Below, piece by piece: positions 27,096 to 35,951 of a stretch of DNA of 64,000 nucleotides. The notes under the pieces were generated by a model, which made no database searches, was not told the origin of the DNA, and worked only from the letters and a program-made list of their open reading frames with translations. The stretch is taken from positions 143,725 to 207,724 of the forward strand of contig UQDG01000001.1 of NCBI GenBank assembly GCA_900539695.1, read 5' to 3'. Origin of the DNA: an uncultured Oscillospiraceae bacterium. Lineage in GTDB: Bacteria; Bacillota; Clostridia; Oscillospirales; Ruminococcaceae. Numbering within the stretch: position 1 is the first letter of the stretch; every line of letters starts with the position of its first letter. The position numbers and the translations under genes are program-made.

Positions 27096-27144
27096 GGTTT
27101 TGTTTACAAGGGCATTGGTAAGTTGTGCAAGGACCAAGCTATTA

Positions 27145-27456
27145 TTAGAACCCGTCAATCGCACGCTCAATCACGGTGGGAACAAAAATGGACATCACAA
27201 CCAACCACACAGCTGCAATGGCTTGAATAAGGTTGTCGGGCATCCCAATAAGAATGTCAGGAAACCATACAAATGCAGGGGCAACAAGACTCCGTATAAG
27301 GTAACCGACAAATTCGCCGATGCTGAACACACCTAAATAATCAATTGGCTTATACGGATCGCGTTTGCGCCGTGTGTAGCCATCCACATACATACGTTGC
27401 TCAATATACCAGCCTATTGCAAAAATTACGACAGCACCCCAGTATAATTTATCCAT
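27145..27456 (-). CDS. Small membrane protein at the end of the agr-linked operon
   Basis: Starting at MDKLYWGAVV (GGAGG at correct spacing), the 103-residue protein has an N-terminal membrane segment, a charged loop (GYTRRKRDPYKPIDYLG), then two or three hydrophobic stretches (VGYLIRSLVAPAFVWFP and AIAAVWLVVMSIFVPTV). I do not recognise a family. As the last gene of an ABC-transporter operon it could be an immunity or accessory protein, but that is only inference from position. Confidence 0.5.
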   Translation of the reverse strand: MDKLYWGAVVIFAIGWYIEQRMYVDGYTRRKRDPYKPIDYLGVFSIGEFVGYLIRSLVAPAFVWFPDILIGMPDNLIQAIAAVWLVVMSIFVPTVIERAIDGF

Positions 27457-27493
27457 CTTTACCTCCATATCGGCAATCAGAATAAAGCGACTC

Positions 27494-27811
27494 TCATAAT
27501 GAGCGATTTGCTCTACAGCTTTCGTGCATAGAAAGTGCATACCCCCGTCCCATTACGGTTTTTAAATCATCCGGGCCTAGATTCAGTTTCTTCCGCAGCT
27601 TTGCGATATGCACATCAACCGTTCGCGTCTGAATCGGCACGGTGATATTCCATGCAGATGCCAGCAGAAAGTTTCGGGAGCAGATGTGCCCAGAATGGTC
27701 GAGCAGCGTAATGAATAGTTGATATTCTGTGGTTGTTAGGTGAATGCGGCAGCCTTGCCTTTGAACGGAGAAATTACTTTCATCGATGGACAGATTTTTA
27801 TAATACTTCAT
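27494..27811 (-). CDS. Stand-alone OmpR-type winged-helix DNA-binding protein
   Basis: The 105-residue protein corresponds to the C-terminal effector domain of OmpR/PhoB response regulators only: HLTTTEYQLFITLLDHSGHICSRNFLLASAWN, then RTVDVHIAKLRKKLNLGPDDLKTVMGRGYAL. The receiver domain with its phospho-acceptor Asp is missing, so control by phosphorylation is not expected. It overlaps the ABC permease gene and may autoregulate the operon. ATG 27811 has AGGTG upstream; GTG at 27820 is an alternative start. Confidence 0.75.
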   Translation of the reverse strand: MKYYKNLSIDESNFSVQRQGCRIHLTTTEYQLFITLLDHSGHICSRNFLLASAWNITVPIQTRTVDVHIAKLRKKLNLGPDDLKTVMGRGYALSMHESCRANRSL

Positions 27812-30200
27812 CTGGAACACCTATCATGTCATAGTCATCAATAAGGGCCTGACCAATCGCCCATGCGAGGAAGAATGCTGCGCATACCAGAAAAATCGGA
27901 ATCCACATTGCGTTGTAGCTTTCTCCGTTGGCGTTATAGCCTTGGTTTTGCCAGAGCGCTGCAGCATGGAATAGAGGATAGAATCCCAGCCACTCGATGC
28001 CATTTTTCATTCCGGAAAGGCTCAGCAGCGCGGGCAGGCAATAGGCAACTGCACTGATAAAGAGCGCAGTCAGCAAATTCCCCAATTTCTGTCCAAGCCA
28101 TAAGGTGATCCGGCTCATGCAGAGGCAGGCGGCAAAACGGCAGATTAACCAGAAAATCAGCAAATCCGACAGGGTTATAAACTTGGGTACAGCCTGCAAG
28201 TCGGAAATACTCATCGCAGGTCCCAGCAAAGAGGGCAAGCCATAGTCACGCAGCACCTGCCACAGGTGGGGCAGAACGGTTCCGAACGATATAACCGCTG
28301 CCACAGCGGTACTTTGCCGCAGCTTTGCCTTTACAGTGTGTTTGCGGCCCAGTGATGTGGTTGCCAGAATCTCATCCATGCCGCCTTTGCGTTCCATTGC
28401 AAATAAGCCGCTGAAGCACAGCGCACACAGCAGCCCCGCCAGAAGTGTATCCTGTACATCGCCGGTGCCGGTAAAGCCGAACAGCTTTTTATATCCGGTT
28501 TCATAGACAAGCCATGCACCGGGATTCTCTTTCAGATAGTAATTGATGTTGGACTGCACTACACGCTGATAGACAGAATATTTCTGCTGCAGTGAACTGT
28601 AGGCCAGCAACGCATCACTGCTCAATTCGCCGCTGTTGACACGCTTCTGTGTCTCCAGCATGGGAATAAACTCGTTACGCCGATTCCGTATCCAGTCGCG
28701 GCTTTCTTCGCTCCACGGGCCGGAAATGTGCTTCATATAATAGGCATAGTAAATTTCGTCCGCGTCTATGTAGCTCTCCGCCGTCACGCCCTGATAGATT
28801 CCAAACACCAGAAACGCTGCCAAGAATACTGCGGCTCCATTCATCAGCAATAACTTCCTGCCCTCTTCATGGGTAACAGAGGTCGCACGCGTTTTACGGG
28901 AAAACGGAAGTGCAAAGCTGTGCTTGGCAGCCGGCAGTAGCTGTGCCTTGGCAAATACCGTACAGAATGCCACAAACAAGCTGCCGCCAAAAACGGCTGC
29001 CGTCAACCATTCGACCAACGGCAGGCTGACAGGATTACCAAACCAGAAAAGATTCCGGTAGTTTCCCAGCAGCTCGTTGGTCTGCAGCAGGCTTACCATA
29101 TTGGCATACTTTATGACATTCAAATGGCTCGTGGCAGGAATCGCGGTACGGATACCATACATCGCCAAAGGCAGCGCCAACGCACCAATCCAACCGGCCG
29201 CAGCACGTTTGGCGATAAGGGCAGCCAGCATGACCCACAGCCCCATCACAAACGCACCGGCCCACTTAGCAAGTAAAAACCGAAAAAGATACTGGCCAAC
29301 GGTAATCTGCATGGTACAGCGCATCAAAGCCGGAACGCTTTGAATCGTGCGGCTCATGGGGCCAAGGCTGAACAATGCCGAACAGTATGCAAGATTGACC
29401 CCATACAGCACCATCAGAACGACCAATAAGCTGGCAGCAAATGCCGCCAGCTTTGCAATGGCCGTTTTCAGCCGCCCACCGGGGAGACTACGAATCAAAC
29501 TCAACAAGCCGCTGTCGCGCTCTTGGCGCACAAGAATCAACGCAAGTAAGAGCATAGATGCCAGCAGGATAAGGTCGGTGAACGCATAGCTGATGGCCGT
29601 GTACAGACCTTTCTGCGGGTAATAATCTATGGGTGTCTCGGTTAGTCCGGCGTAAACCTGTGCGGTCAATTCGATGTTTTTCAAATCGTACCCGGTACGG
29701 TCGTTTTGAAAAATTGAGATGCCGGACAGTTGGGATGCCTTGGTCTGAACGCCATCCAGAAAGTCGCTGTAGGCCGCCACGGTGTCATATTCGCTTTGCA
29801 GCTGGCTGAACAGGCGGTACTCTGTGTTCAAGTTATCCGTGAACAGAGTATAGGTCTTATCTGTGTACTCTTGTTCATAGGCATCGAACATAGCGGCGTT
29901 GTCCTGCCGATACTGAGTGAGTCCATAGCCGCCGTAAGCCTGTTCCCGATAATACTGCCCGATTTTCACAAGGCTTTCTATCTCAGTGTATTTGTCGTGA
30001 AGAAAGGTCCCTTTTTCTTCCAGGGTTTTATCGGAAAGCTCGGCACCTACTGCGTGATAGGCTGATGCGGGAGGCTGTTTGGCCGTGGGGCGAGTACCCA
30101 TCCACAGCAGTAGGAGATTGGCAGCCGCCAGTATAGCCAACAGGGCAGGGAACACTCGGCTGCCCCAGACTTTGCGGAGTTCAGCAAAAAACAGGCTCAT
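27798..30200 (-). CDS. Large two-domain ABC-2-type permease
   Basis: This 800-residue membrane protein appears to be two ABC-2 permease halves fused. Each half starts with a membrane segment followed by a large extracellular loop rich in Tyr, Asp and Gln (residues about 45-190 and 475-575), then about five membrane helices. Examples are LILLASMLLLALILVRQERDSGLLSLIRS and LLAGLLCALCFSGLFAMERKGGMDEILA; the short cytoplasmic pieces after them probably contact the ATPase. It overlaps the ATPase gene by 4 bp. Such transporters often give resistance to or export peptides; the substrate is unknown. Confidence 0.8.
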   Translation of the reverse strand: MSLFFAELRKVWGSRVFPALLAILAAANLLLLWMGTRPTAKQPPASAYHAVGAELSDKTLEEKGTFLHDKYTEIESLVKIGQYYREQAYGGYGLTQYRQDNAAMFDAYEQEYTDKTYTLFTDNLNTEYRLFSQLQSEYDTVAAYSDFLDGVQTKASQLSGISIFQNDRTGYDLKNIELTAQVYAGLTETPIDYYPQKGLYTAISYAFTDLILLASMLLLALILVRQERDSGLLSLIRSLPGGRLKTAIAKLAAFAASLLVVLMVLYGVNLAYCSALFSLGPMSRTIQSVPALMRCTMQITVGQYLFRFLLAKWAGAFVMGLWVMLAALIAKRAAAGWIGALALPLAMYGIRTAIPATSHLNVIKYANMVSLLQTNELLGNYRNLFWFGNPVSLPLVEWLTAAVFGGSLFVAFCTVFAKAQLLPAAKHSFALPFSRKTRATSVTHEEGRKLLLMNGAAVFLAAFLVFGIYQGVTAESYIDADEIYYAYYMKHISGPWSEESRDWIRNRRNEFIPMLETQKRVNSGELSSDALLAYSSLQQKYSVYQRVVQSNINYYLKENPGAWLVYETGYKKLFGFTGTGDVQDTLLAGLLCALCFSGLFAMERKGGMDEILATTSLGRKHTVKAKLRQSTAVAAVISFGTVLPHLWQVLRDYGLPSLLGPAMSISDLQAVPKFITLSDLLIFWLICRFAACLCMSRITLWLGQKLGNLLTALFISAVAYCLPALLSLSGMKNGIEWLGFYPLFHAAALWQNQGYNANGESYNAMWIPIFLVCAAFFLAWAIGQALIDDYDMIGVPDEVL

Positions 30201-30961
30201 TTACCGTCTCCCTCACCAAACACGTTCAGGTATACATCTTCCAGCCCTTGACCGGGAGCATATTTTTTAATAAGTTCCGGCACGGGCGCGGCATCCACAA
30301 TCTTGCCAGCACGCAACAGGATAACTTTGGTTGCCACCGTTTCTACATCCGAAACGACATGCGTTGCCACAAGGATGATTCGATCCTTAGCCATATCTGC
30401 CAGTAGTTCGCGTAGCCGAACGCGCTCTTTAGGGTCAAGACCTGCCGTTGGTTCGTCTAAAATCAACAACTTCGGATCCCCAAGCAGGGCGGATGCCAAC
30501 AGCAGGCGCTGCTTCATGCCGCCGGAATAAGCAGAAAGACGCTTGTCCAACTCGGCGGTCAAATTTACGGCGGCTGCTACGCGATCTACCTCGGCTGCAA
30601 CAGCTTTTCGAGGAATTTCTTTCAGGGCAGCCATGTAGGCGAGAAAACGCCGCCCGGTATAGCTGTCGTACAATCCCTGCTGTTGCGGCATATAGCCAAG
30701 AATGCGGCGGAAAGCGATACCTGATGCAGGCTTACCGCACCAGAGAACCTCTCCGGAATCTGGGGCAAGACTACCAGTTATGATATGGATTAAGGTGGAT
30801 TTTCCCGCACCATTGGGGCCGAGGAGACCGTAAAGACCCGAATTAAGTTCAATCGAAATTCCAGCTAACGCCTTCTTGTTGATTGAGCGGCCTTTAGGGC
30901 ATAATAGTTTTGCAGAAACAAAAAATGTTTTCCTTAAATCGCTAATTATTAACGAAACCAT
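30197..30961 (-). CDS. ABC transporter ATP-binding protein
   Basis: A 254-residue ATPase with Walker A GPNGAGKST, Q-loop MPQQQGLYD, signature YSGGMKQRL, Walker B LLILDEPTAGLD and H-loop ATHVVSD. I chose ATG 30961 (MVSLIISDLRK) because GAAGGAG lies at ideal spacing; the longer frame back to 31042 has no ribosome site. It energises the fused permease encoded immediately downstream. The C-terminal part (about residues 215-254) is of the type found in drug or peptide exporters. Confidence 0.92.
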   Translation of the reverse strand: MVSLIISDLRKTFFVSAKLLCPKGRSINKKALAGISIELNSGLYGLLGPNGAGKSTLIHIITGSLAPDSGEVLWCGKPASGIAFRRILGYMPQQQGLYDSYTGRRFLAYMAALKEIPRKAVAAEVDRVAAAVNLTAELDKRLSAYSGGMKQRLLLASALLGDPKLLILDEPTAGLDPKERVRLRELLADMAKDRIILVATHVVSDVETVATKVILLRAGKIVDAAPVPELIKKYAPGQGLEDVYLNVFGEGDGK

Positions 30962-31060
30962 ACAGCTCCTTCGCATAAGCAACATGCCATAAAGGAATAC
31001 TACATTGAAAATTAATATGAAATAAGACCAATTACGCCTCATTTTATAGGGTGGCTTATG

Positions 31061-32323
31061 CTATGCGGTAAATTGGTTTGTAATCGGAATATAAGCAGGG
31101 GTATTACTCAAGTAATCGTCTTTTTTTATAAGAGAATATGATACCATGTCGATTTCTGATTGATATTGCGATCCATCATTACTAGTGAGCATAATCGGAA
31201 CAGGCGTAATGCCAGTGTTAACTAAATAGTATTCGCTAGTACTTGCAATAACTTCGACACCGACGGAAATTGCGCCTTGCATATATGACAGAGTTATTGG
31301 AGAGTATTCTCCAGTTATACGGTTGATGAGATACGATACTGTAGAAGATGAGTTGAAATCATGAGTTGTAACATATAGATAGTCGTCAAAAGGAGAACCA
31401 ATAGTCGTTGCGTCTGTTCCAAAATATGGGACGGAGAGGTTGAGATCCGCCGTTGATTTTGTTTCCATATTAAGGCAAATAACTTTAGCAGAACCACTTT
31501 CTTGGGGTTCAAAAATATATAAAAAATTATCTACAGGTCGAGCAATCGTGTTAGGAGATCCGTCTTGATAGTCGTATGAATATATGTCGGTTAAGGTTCC
31601 TTCTGATAGTGAGTAACTGCGATATGTAAAAGAGTCGTTTTCAAAATAAAGAATTAGAAGATTATCTGAATATGCACCAAATAGCCAATCTTGTGCTTCA
31701 TAATCAAGAAGAACTTTGCAATTTCCAGTAGATACATTTAGCTGTATCAGTTGTTTGGTGGGTATTGCGGTATTTGAGTTTACGCTACTTAGAGCGATAT
31801 ATATATTGGATTCATCGGCAACGATGGCATCTTGGAACGATTCTCGCCCGGTGCATGTGTACAATGTGGTTCGCTGTAGTCCATCAAGGCTCAATTTTAT
31901 TAGATCAGATTTGTCACTTGAACTTACAATAGCGTATAGGGACATTTGAGATGGAACGGAAAATAATTGAACGCTTGAAGAGTCGAACCAAGAAGAACAA
32001 GAGTCGCTATTGTGTAGACAATTAGGATCTGGGCATAAATATAATGTACTCTGTGTAGCGTAATCTGTGTACATAATGTTAGTTCCACCTTGGGGATTTG
32101 GGATAGCTTGATAAAATCCATCCTCAGTGCTGGCTTCGGAATCGGGACCAAGGTAACTTGTGACTAAAGAAAGCTCTCCTGAATGTTCAGATTGAACATC
32201 AGCGACATCGCTGGTAGAATTTCCGTTATCAATAGAAGTGCTAGCTTGAGAGGATACATTTGAGGCAGAACACGCAGTAAGAAGAAGTACGCTTAAGAAT
32301 AAACAAATTTTAAGATTGTTCAT
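31061..32323 (-). CDS. Lipoprotein, probable beta-propeller
   Basis: A 420-residue protein with a lipoprotein signal peptide and lipobox (LLLTACSAS), then a Ser/Thr/Asp-rich linker. The body contains repeated YLCPD, IYSYD, LYIFE and YLYVTTHDF strands about 40-50 residues apart, consistent with a beta-propeller or TolB-like fold. CPDPNCLHNSDSC near residue 100 is a Cys/His cluster of a kind I have seen in Clostridial surface lipoproteins. It lies between the exported-protein and ABC genes and probably sits on the outer face of the membrane with them. Confidence 0.7.
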   Translation of the reverse strand: MNNLKICLFLSVLLLTACSASNVSSQASTSIDNGNSTSDVADVQSEHSGELSLVTSYLGPDSEASTEDGFYQAIPNPQGGTNIMYTDYATQSTLYLCPDPNCLHNSDSCSSWFDSSSVQLFSVPSQMSLYAIVSSSDKSDLIKLSLDGLQRTTLYTCTGRESFQDAIVADESNIYIALSSVNSNTAIPTKQLIQLNVSTGNCKVLLDYEAQDWLFGAYSDNLLILYFENDSFTYRSYSLSEGTLTDIYSYDYQDGSPNTIARPVDNFLYIFEPQESGSAKVICLNMETKSTADLNLSVPYFGTDATTIGSPFDDYLYVTTHDFNSSSTVSYLINRITGEYSPITLSYMQGAISVGVEVIASTSEYYLVNTGITPVPIMLTSNDGSQYQSEIDMVSYSLIKKDDYLSNTPAYIPITNQFTA

Positions 32324-32342
32324 GCAAAGACTCCTTATATAC

Positions 32343-32379
32343 GCTGTTGCGGCAAGACATAAAGACTTGCCGCAACAGC
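32343..32379. terminator. Perfect 14-bp hairpin between the exported-protein and lipoprotein genes
   Basis: GCTGTTGCGGCAAG and CTTGCCGCAACAGC pair perfectly around a 9-nt loop. No T-tract follows on the minus strand, so it is more likely an mRNA stabiliser or processing point that favours the first gene. Confidence 0.55.
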
Positions 32380-32417
32380 ATGAAAAATATTTCTAATTAA
32401 GCCGATTTATGTATGAA

Positions 32418-32963
32418 TCAGTAGTATTTGGCGTAAATCCATAACTGATTGCTTTTCCCATTGGACGCAAGCCACTGGGCCTGACTTCCATCGCTGCACT
32501 GACTGGCAGTTAAACAGAGCACATATGTAGGAAGAACTAAGCCATGCTTAACAAATCCCTCACTGGTGTTCCCTTCAGTAACAGACTTGATTCCCTGCGT
32601 TTGGATGCCGTAAGTAGAGGTGTTTTTTGCGGCTAAACGAGCTTGCGTGTTACCATTATAAGAAATGACGACACTCTTATTGGCTGCGTTTTGGAACCAA
32701 TAGTAAGCAGTGCCCGGACACGTGACAATATCCCAGCGCTGGGTGTTGCTACCAGTATTGTGCCACATAGTAAGAAGAGTACCTGCAACAGGTGTCCCCT
32801 CAGTGGCGGCGTTCAACTGGTAGTATGTATTCTGCACAGAGGAGACGGAATCGCCCAAATTGCTATAAACGGATGGACTATCTGCGAATGTGGGCAGCGC
32901 CATTGCTACCATCATAGCAAGAGCGAGCAGGAACATGGGGATGCGTTTCTTCATCGTTGACAT
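32418..32963 (-). CDS. Exported ricin-B-lectin-like (beta-trefoil) protein under probable agr control
   Basis: The start at 32963 has GGAGG upstream. The 181-residue product has a classic signal peptide (MKKRIPMFLLALAMMVAMALPTFA, cleavage before DSPS) and a mature part of about 155 residues. QRWDI, NKSVVISYNGN and GKSNQLWIY are spaced like the QxW repeats of a ricin-B beta-trefoil, so glycan binding is plausible. It is the first gene of a six-gene operon with its own promoter. That promoter has the same twin repeats and spacing as the agrBD promoter, so quorum control is strongly suggested. Whether it acts as a toxin, adhesin or bacteriocin is unknown. Confidence 0.65.
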   Translation of the reverse strand: MSTMKKRIPMFLLALAMMVAMALPTFADSPSVYSNLGDSVSSVQNTYYQLNAATEGTPVAGTLLTMWHNTGSNTQRWDIVTCPGTAYYWFQNAANKSVVISYNGNTQARLAAKNTSTYGIQTQGIKSVTEGNTSEGFVKHGLVLPTYVLCLTASQCSDGSQAQWLASNGKSNQLWIYAKYY

Positions 32964-33085
32964 TTGATAAGCCTCCAATCTAATGGATTTAATAGGGTTG
33001 ATGTTCGGACAATATTTCAGCATCTGCGCGCCGATGCCTAATACCGAGGAGGAAACTGTTGTAAGTTATGCGTTATCTTGACATC

Positions 33086-33152
33086 AAAATAGCACAGTTT
33101 TCTACAAAAGTCCACTAAACCTGCGTATACGCAAAAAAATGTGCATGAATGC
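33086..33152 (-). promoter_or_regulatory. Candidate AgrA operator and promoter of the exported-protein operon
   Basis: On the minus strand GCATTCATGC (33152-33143) and GCGTATACGC (33132-33123) are direct repeats with a 20-bp period. GTGG follows 17 bp after the start of the second repeat, and 20 bp later comes the -10 TATTTT (complement of 33086-33091, extended TGC). All these distances equal those at the agrBD promoter. Confidence 0.65.
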
Positions 33153-33189
33153 AAAAATCCTCTGTGCGAGTTGTTCTGCACAGAGGATT
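33153..33189 (-). terminator. Terminator of agrA-agrC
   Basis: AATCCTCTGTGC (33156-33167) and GCACAGAGGATT (33178-33189) form a 12-bp stem followed on the minus strand by TTTTTGC. The T-tract runs directly into the operator of the next operon. Confidence 0.75.
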
Positions 33190-33204
33190 AAAAAGCAATA
33201 TTGA

Positions 33205-34551
33205 TTATGAGAGAATTGATGTGTTTACAGGTGATTCAGATATATCCGGCCAGTCGGCGCTAAAAATAAAGCGCCCATCATCATAAGTGAAGAGGTACTC
33301 GGCGTGGTACTTTTCTAAAATGTCTTTGACGTTCCCAATGCCAAAGCCATGAAGCAAGGGGTCTTGCTTGGTTGTAGGAATATGACCGTCATTGATCTGA
33401 ACGATATTACTGGGATTGATAATTAAAATAGAAAGCATATTCTCGCTGTAAAGGATTTGAATGCTGACCCAGCGGTTTGGCTCGGACAAGCCTGCACAAG
33501 CTTCCATGGCATTATCAATCAAATTGCCCAGCACAATAGTCACATCTACACGAGGAAGCCTCAGCGCGGAAAGATCATTGACACGAAACCGCATATCGAT
33601 GCCTTGCTTCTTCCCAATATATCCCTTTTGGTTTAGAACCGCATCAATAGCAGCATTATGGCTGTTGACAAGCAAAATTCGCTCACTTTGGCGCACATTC
33701 AACTCTGAAAGAAATTCTTTGGCATCGTCAATGCGTTCACTTTCCAGCAATTCAGATAAAGTCGAGAGGTTGGCTCGGAAGTCGTGCGTCATTTTCCTTT
33801 GCCCTGCATATGCTTGACTCAGAGCCTGGATATTTTCGTCCTGAACGTGGGCGCGTTCATTGGCAGCAATCAGCTTCTCACGATTTTCCGCGTTTTCTTC
33901 AAGATAGTCCAATAAAATCAATGCAGCAATATCAACAAGATCGAGAATCAACAAACAAATCTGCCATACACGTTGCTCTTCCGGGTAGGTATATACCTGC
34001 CTGAGCACAAGCAGTGTGCAAACAGGGAAGACAGCCGATAAGGGAACCCAAGTGCTTGCACGAGTCCTTGCGTGTAGAGGATGATGATATTTTTTAATAA
34101 TCAGTGCAACAAATAGGGAAATAAACCCGCGAACGAAGAATAGCACGGAGTATAGAGGAACATTCCATATATATTCTTCGTAGTCCAAATTTCCAGCATA
34201 TAGGCAAAAGGACTCAAACCAGTGACTGTAGGAGAATAAAACAGCATAAATGGTTACAACGATGAAGAATCTTCGGTCCCATCGGCTTTGGTATAGGAAA
34301 ACACAGAATATGTACAGGAACGCAATTTCCTGAAGCATCTTGAACGTATAGCCGAATTTCGTGCCAATCGCGATAGCTGAAAATGTGGAAATGCCCCACC
34401 ATAATAAAATATAAAGCCAGCGATTTTTTGTATTCTCGTTGCGAGTGAAGAATGCATCGAATACAAGAATTTCAACGGCCTGCGCAAAAGCGTTGCCAAT
34501 AAGGCTAAGAATATTACCCCAGACTACTACCATAGTTGCTGTGCCTGCCAT
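33205..34551 (-). CDS. agrC: AgrC-type sensor histidine kinase (GHKL)
   Basis: This 448-residue membrane kinase has six or seven N-terminal membrane segments (residues 1-210) that would sense the peptide, a coiled-coil linker, and a cytoplasmic kinase domain of the AgrC/HPK10 type. The phosphorylated His is in MTHDFRANLSTL near residue 255, the N box is LGNLIDNAMEA and the G box is GFGIGN. It overlaps the response-regulator gene by 25 bp. Family members autophosphorylate on binding a cyclic peptide and pass the phosphate to the LytTR regulator. ATG 34533 is an alternative start. Confidence 0.88.
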   Translation of the reverse strand: MAGTATMVVVWGNILSLIGNAFAQAVEILVFDAFFTRNENTKNRWLYILLWWGISTFSAIAIGTKFGYTFKMLQEIAFLYIFCVFLYQSRWDRRFFIVVTIYAVLFSYSHWFESFCLYAGNLDYEEYIWNVPLYSVLFFVRGFISLFVALIIKKYHHPLHARTRASTWVPLSAVFPVCTLLVLRQVYTYPEEQRVWQICLLILDLVDIAALILLDYLEENAENREKLIAANERAHVQDENIQALSQAYAGQRKMTHDFRANLSTLSELLESERIDDAKEFLSELNVRQSERILLVNSHNAAIDAVLNQKGYIGKKQGIDMRFRVNDLSALRLPRVDVTIVLGNLIDNAMEACAGLSEPNRWVSIQILYSENMLSILIINPSNIVQINDGHIPTTKQDPLLHGFGIGNVKDILEKYHAEYLFTYDDGRFIFSADWPDISESPVNTSILS

Positions 34552-35246
34552 CTTACAAATTTTTGCTTATTGTCGCGGTAACTACGAGCCCCCACAGGAA
34601 GCGTTTGACCGACTGTCAGAACTGCACTTGTGCTTTGAAAAGACTGTAGATACGCCATATTTACAAGATAACTCTTGTGGATACGTAAAAATCCATGAGG
34701 GACAAGCAGATCCTCAAGCTGCGTCATAGTTAATCGGGTAATTAGCTGCTCACGGCATCCGCCTACCAAATGGAGATACTGTTCACGTCCCTGACTTTCT
34801 ATCCATGCAAGAGATTGGACTGGGATAGGAACACTCTCACCCTCACAGAGAATCTCTACTTTTCTCTGACGGGTGCGGCACATTGCCAGTGCATCTTCAA
34901 AATATGTAGGCAGCTTCTTTTCCAACTCGGATTTGGCAAGATAGCGAAAGGCATCCACTTCATACCCTTCAGGGGCATATTCGCTGAAATTTGTTACGAA
35001 AATCAATACAGCTTCCGGATTCATCTTGCGCATCTTTCTTGCAAGATCAATCCCGCTTTCTTTACCGAGGTCGATATCGAGAAATAGAATGTCATATTGC
35101 GTGATAGTGTTAGCACTCATTTCAGCAATATCAGTTAAGCAGCTCAATTTCATGGATTTGCTGGAATAGGCCGGCAATGATAGGATCCTTTTGAACATTG
35201 ACTGTGCGAATGTTTGATCATCGTCACAAATAAGAATCTTGACCAT
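34527..35246 (-). CDS. agrA: AgrA-type LytTR response regulator
   Basis: This 239-residue regulator has a receiver domain (acidic pocket DDD at 8-10, phospho-acceptor Asp57 in LFLDIDLG, switch residue region FVTNFSEY) and a C-terminal LytTR DNA-binding domain. That domain shows WIESQGREQYLHLVGG, GFLRIHKSYLVNMAYLQSF and LPVGARSYRDNKQKF. LytTR proteins bind pairs of direct repeats, and such pairs occur upstream of agrBD and of the exported-protein operon. The start at 35246 is set by AGGAGAG. The gene is read from a TTGACA-17-TATTTT promoter. Confidence 0.9.
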   Translation of the reverse strand: MVKILICDDDQTFAQSMFKRILSLPAYSSKSMKLSCLTDIAEMSANTITQYDILFLDIDLGKESGIDLARKMRKMNPEAVLIFVTNFSEYAPEGYEVDAFRYLAKSELEKKLPTYFEDALAMCRTRQRKVEILCEGESVPIPVQSLAWIESQGREQYLHLVGGCREQLITRLTMTQLEDLLVPHGFLRIHKSYLVNMAYLQSFQSTSAVLTVGQTLPVGARSYRDNKQKFVRWQAQQLW

Positions 35247-35298
35247 ACTCTCTCCTATATAGGCTCGACTGCCAATCTTTTGTTTGGGGTATGTTTTC

Positions 35299-35327
35299 AA
35301 AATAACGAATCCTCCGGGTTTTGTCAA
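35299..35327 (-). promoter_or_regulatory. Promoter of agrA-agrC
   Basis: TTGACA (complement of 35322-35327), a 17-bp spacer and TATTTT (complement of 35299-35304). No twin repeat was seen here, so this promoter may be constitutive and supply the sensor system at low density. Confidence 0.65.
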
Positions 35328-35437
35328 TAGATTTCTTTTTATATACCACGTTTGTGGAATTTAATCAAGCGGATTCCGTAATTAAAACGGCGCCGAATTG
35401 TAAAATATTTATATTGTGCAAGGAGGGTAAAACGCTT

Positions 35438-35836
35438 ATGTTGTATGATTTTGGGCCACGCCTGTTAAAACTGCGAAAAGACAAAAATCTTACGCAGCAG
35501 ATGGTGGTTGAACGTGCAAAAGGGTTTGATCCGAACCTGCGACTTTCAGATTCAGTGCTGGGGAAATACGAAAGTGATCTTGCCGTTCCGCGACTGACGG
35601 AGGCAGCTGCACTGGCAGACGTTCTAAATGTTTCGTTGGATTATTTGACAAGCGGTGAGAAATGCAATGTCCTATCGCTTAAGGAATTAAGCCCAGAGCA
35701 AGTGCAATTGCTTATGGACTTGACAGCGTACATTCGAACCAAGAAAAGAAGATCTCAAGGACACAAAAATGCTCCGAAACCAACAACCGAGGAAACGGAA
35801 TTGATCACTCGGCTGATTGCTGAGATTTTGTACTGA
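35438..35836 (+). CDS. XRE-family transcriptional regulator
   Basis: The start at 35438 has an ideal GGAGGG upstream. The 132-residue protein has an N-terminal Cro/XRE helix-turn-helix (LLKLRKDKNLTQQMVVERAK, LSDSVLGKYESDLAVPRLTEAAALADVLNVSLDYLTSG), then a basic linker and a helical tail. It lies between agrA and the agrBD operator, transcribed toward agrB. It could repress the agr promoter or control mobility of the surrounding element. Confidence 0.85.
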   Translation: MLYDFGPRLLKLRKDKNLTQQMVVERAKGFDPNLRLSDSVLGKYESDLAVPRLTEAAALADVLNVSLDYLTSGEKCNVLSLKELSPEQVQLLMDLTAYIRTKKRRSQGHKNAPKPTTEETELITRLIAEILY

Positions 35837-35860
35837 GTGCTTCTCCATCTTTCAAATTTT

Positions 35861-35927
35861 GCGTTTATGTCATATTTTTTGCGTTTGTGACATTTTTGTG
35901 GCGGTAATCATTTTCTGCTGATAAAAT
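35861..35927 (+). promoter_or_regulatory. Candidate AgrA operator and promoter of agrBD
   Basis: Direct repeats TTTTGCGTTTATGTCAT and TTTTGCGTTTGTGACAT have a 20-bp period (GCGTTT at 35861 and 35881). GTGG starts 17 bp after the second repeat and TAAAAT, the -10, begins 20 bp after GTGG. This is the promoter arrangement expected for a LytTR activator, with the repeats ahead of a poor -35. Confidence 0.7.
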
Positions 35928-35951
35928 GAACAGCGTAAGGAGTTGACGTAA

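Noticed and set aside
35861..35900. Repeats before agrB considered as a CRISPR or simple tandem repeat
   Set aside because: There are only two units, and the same spacing to a promoter element recurs at 33086-33152, which fits an operator.
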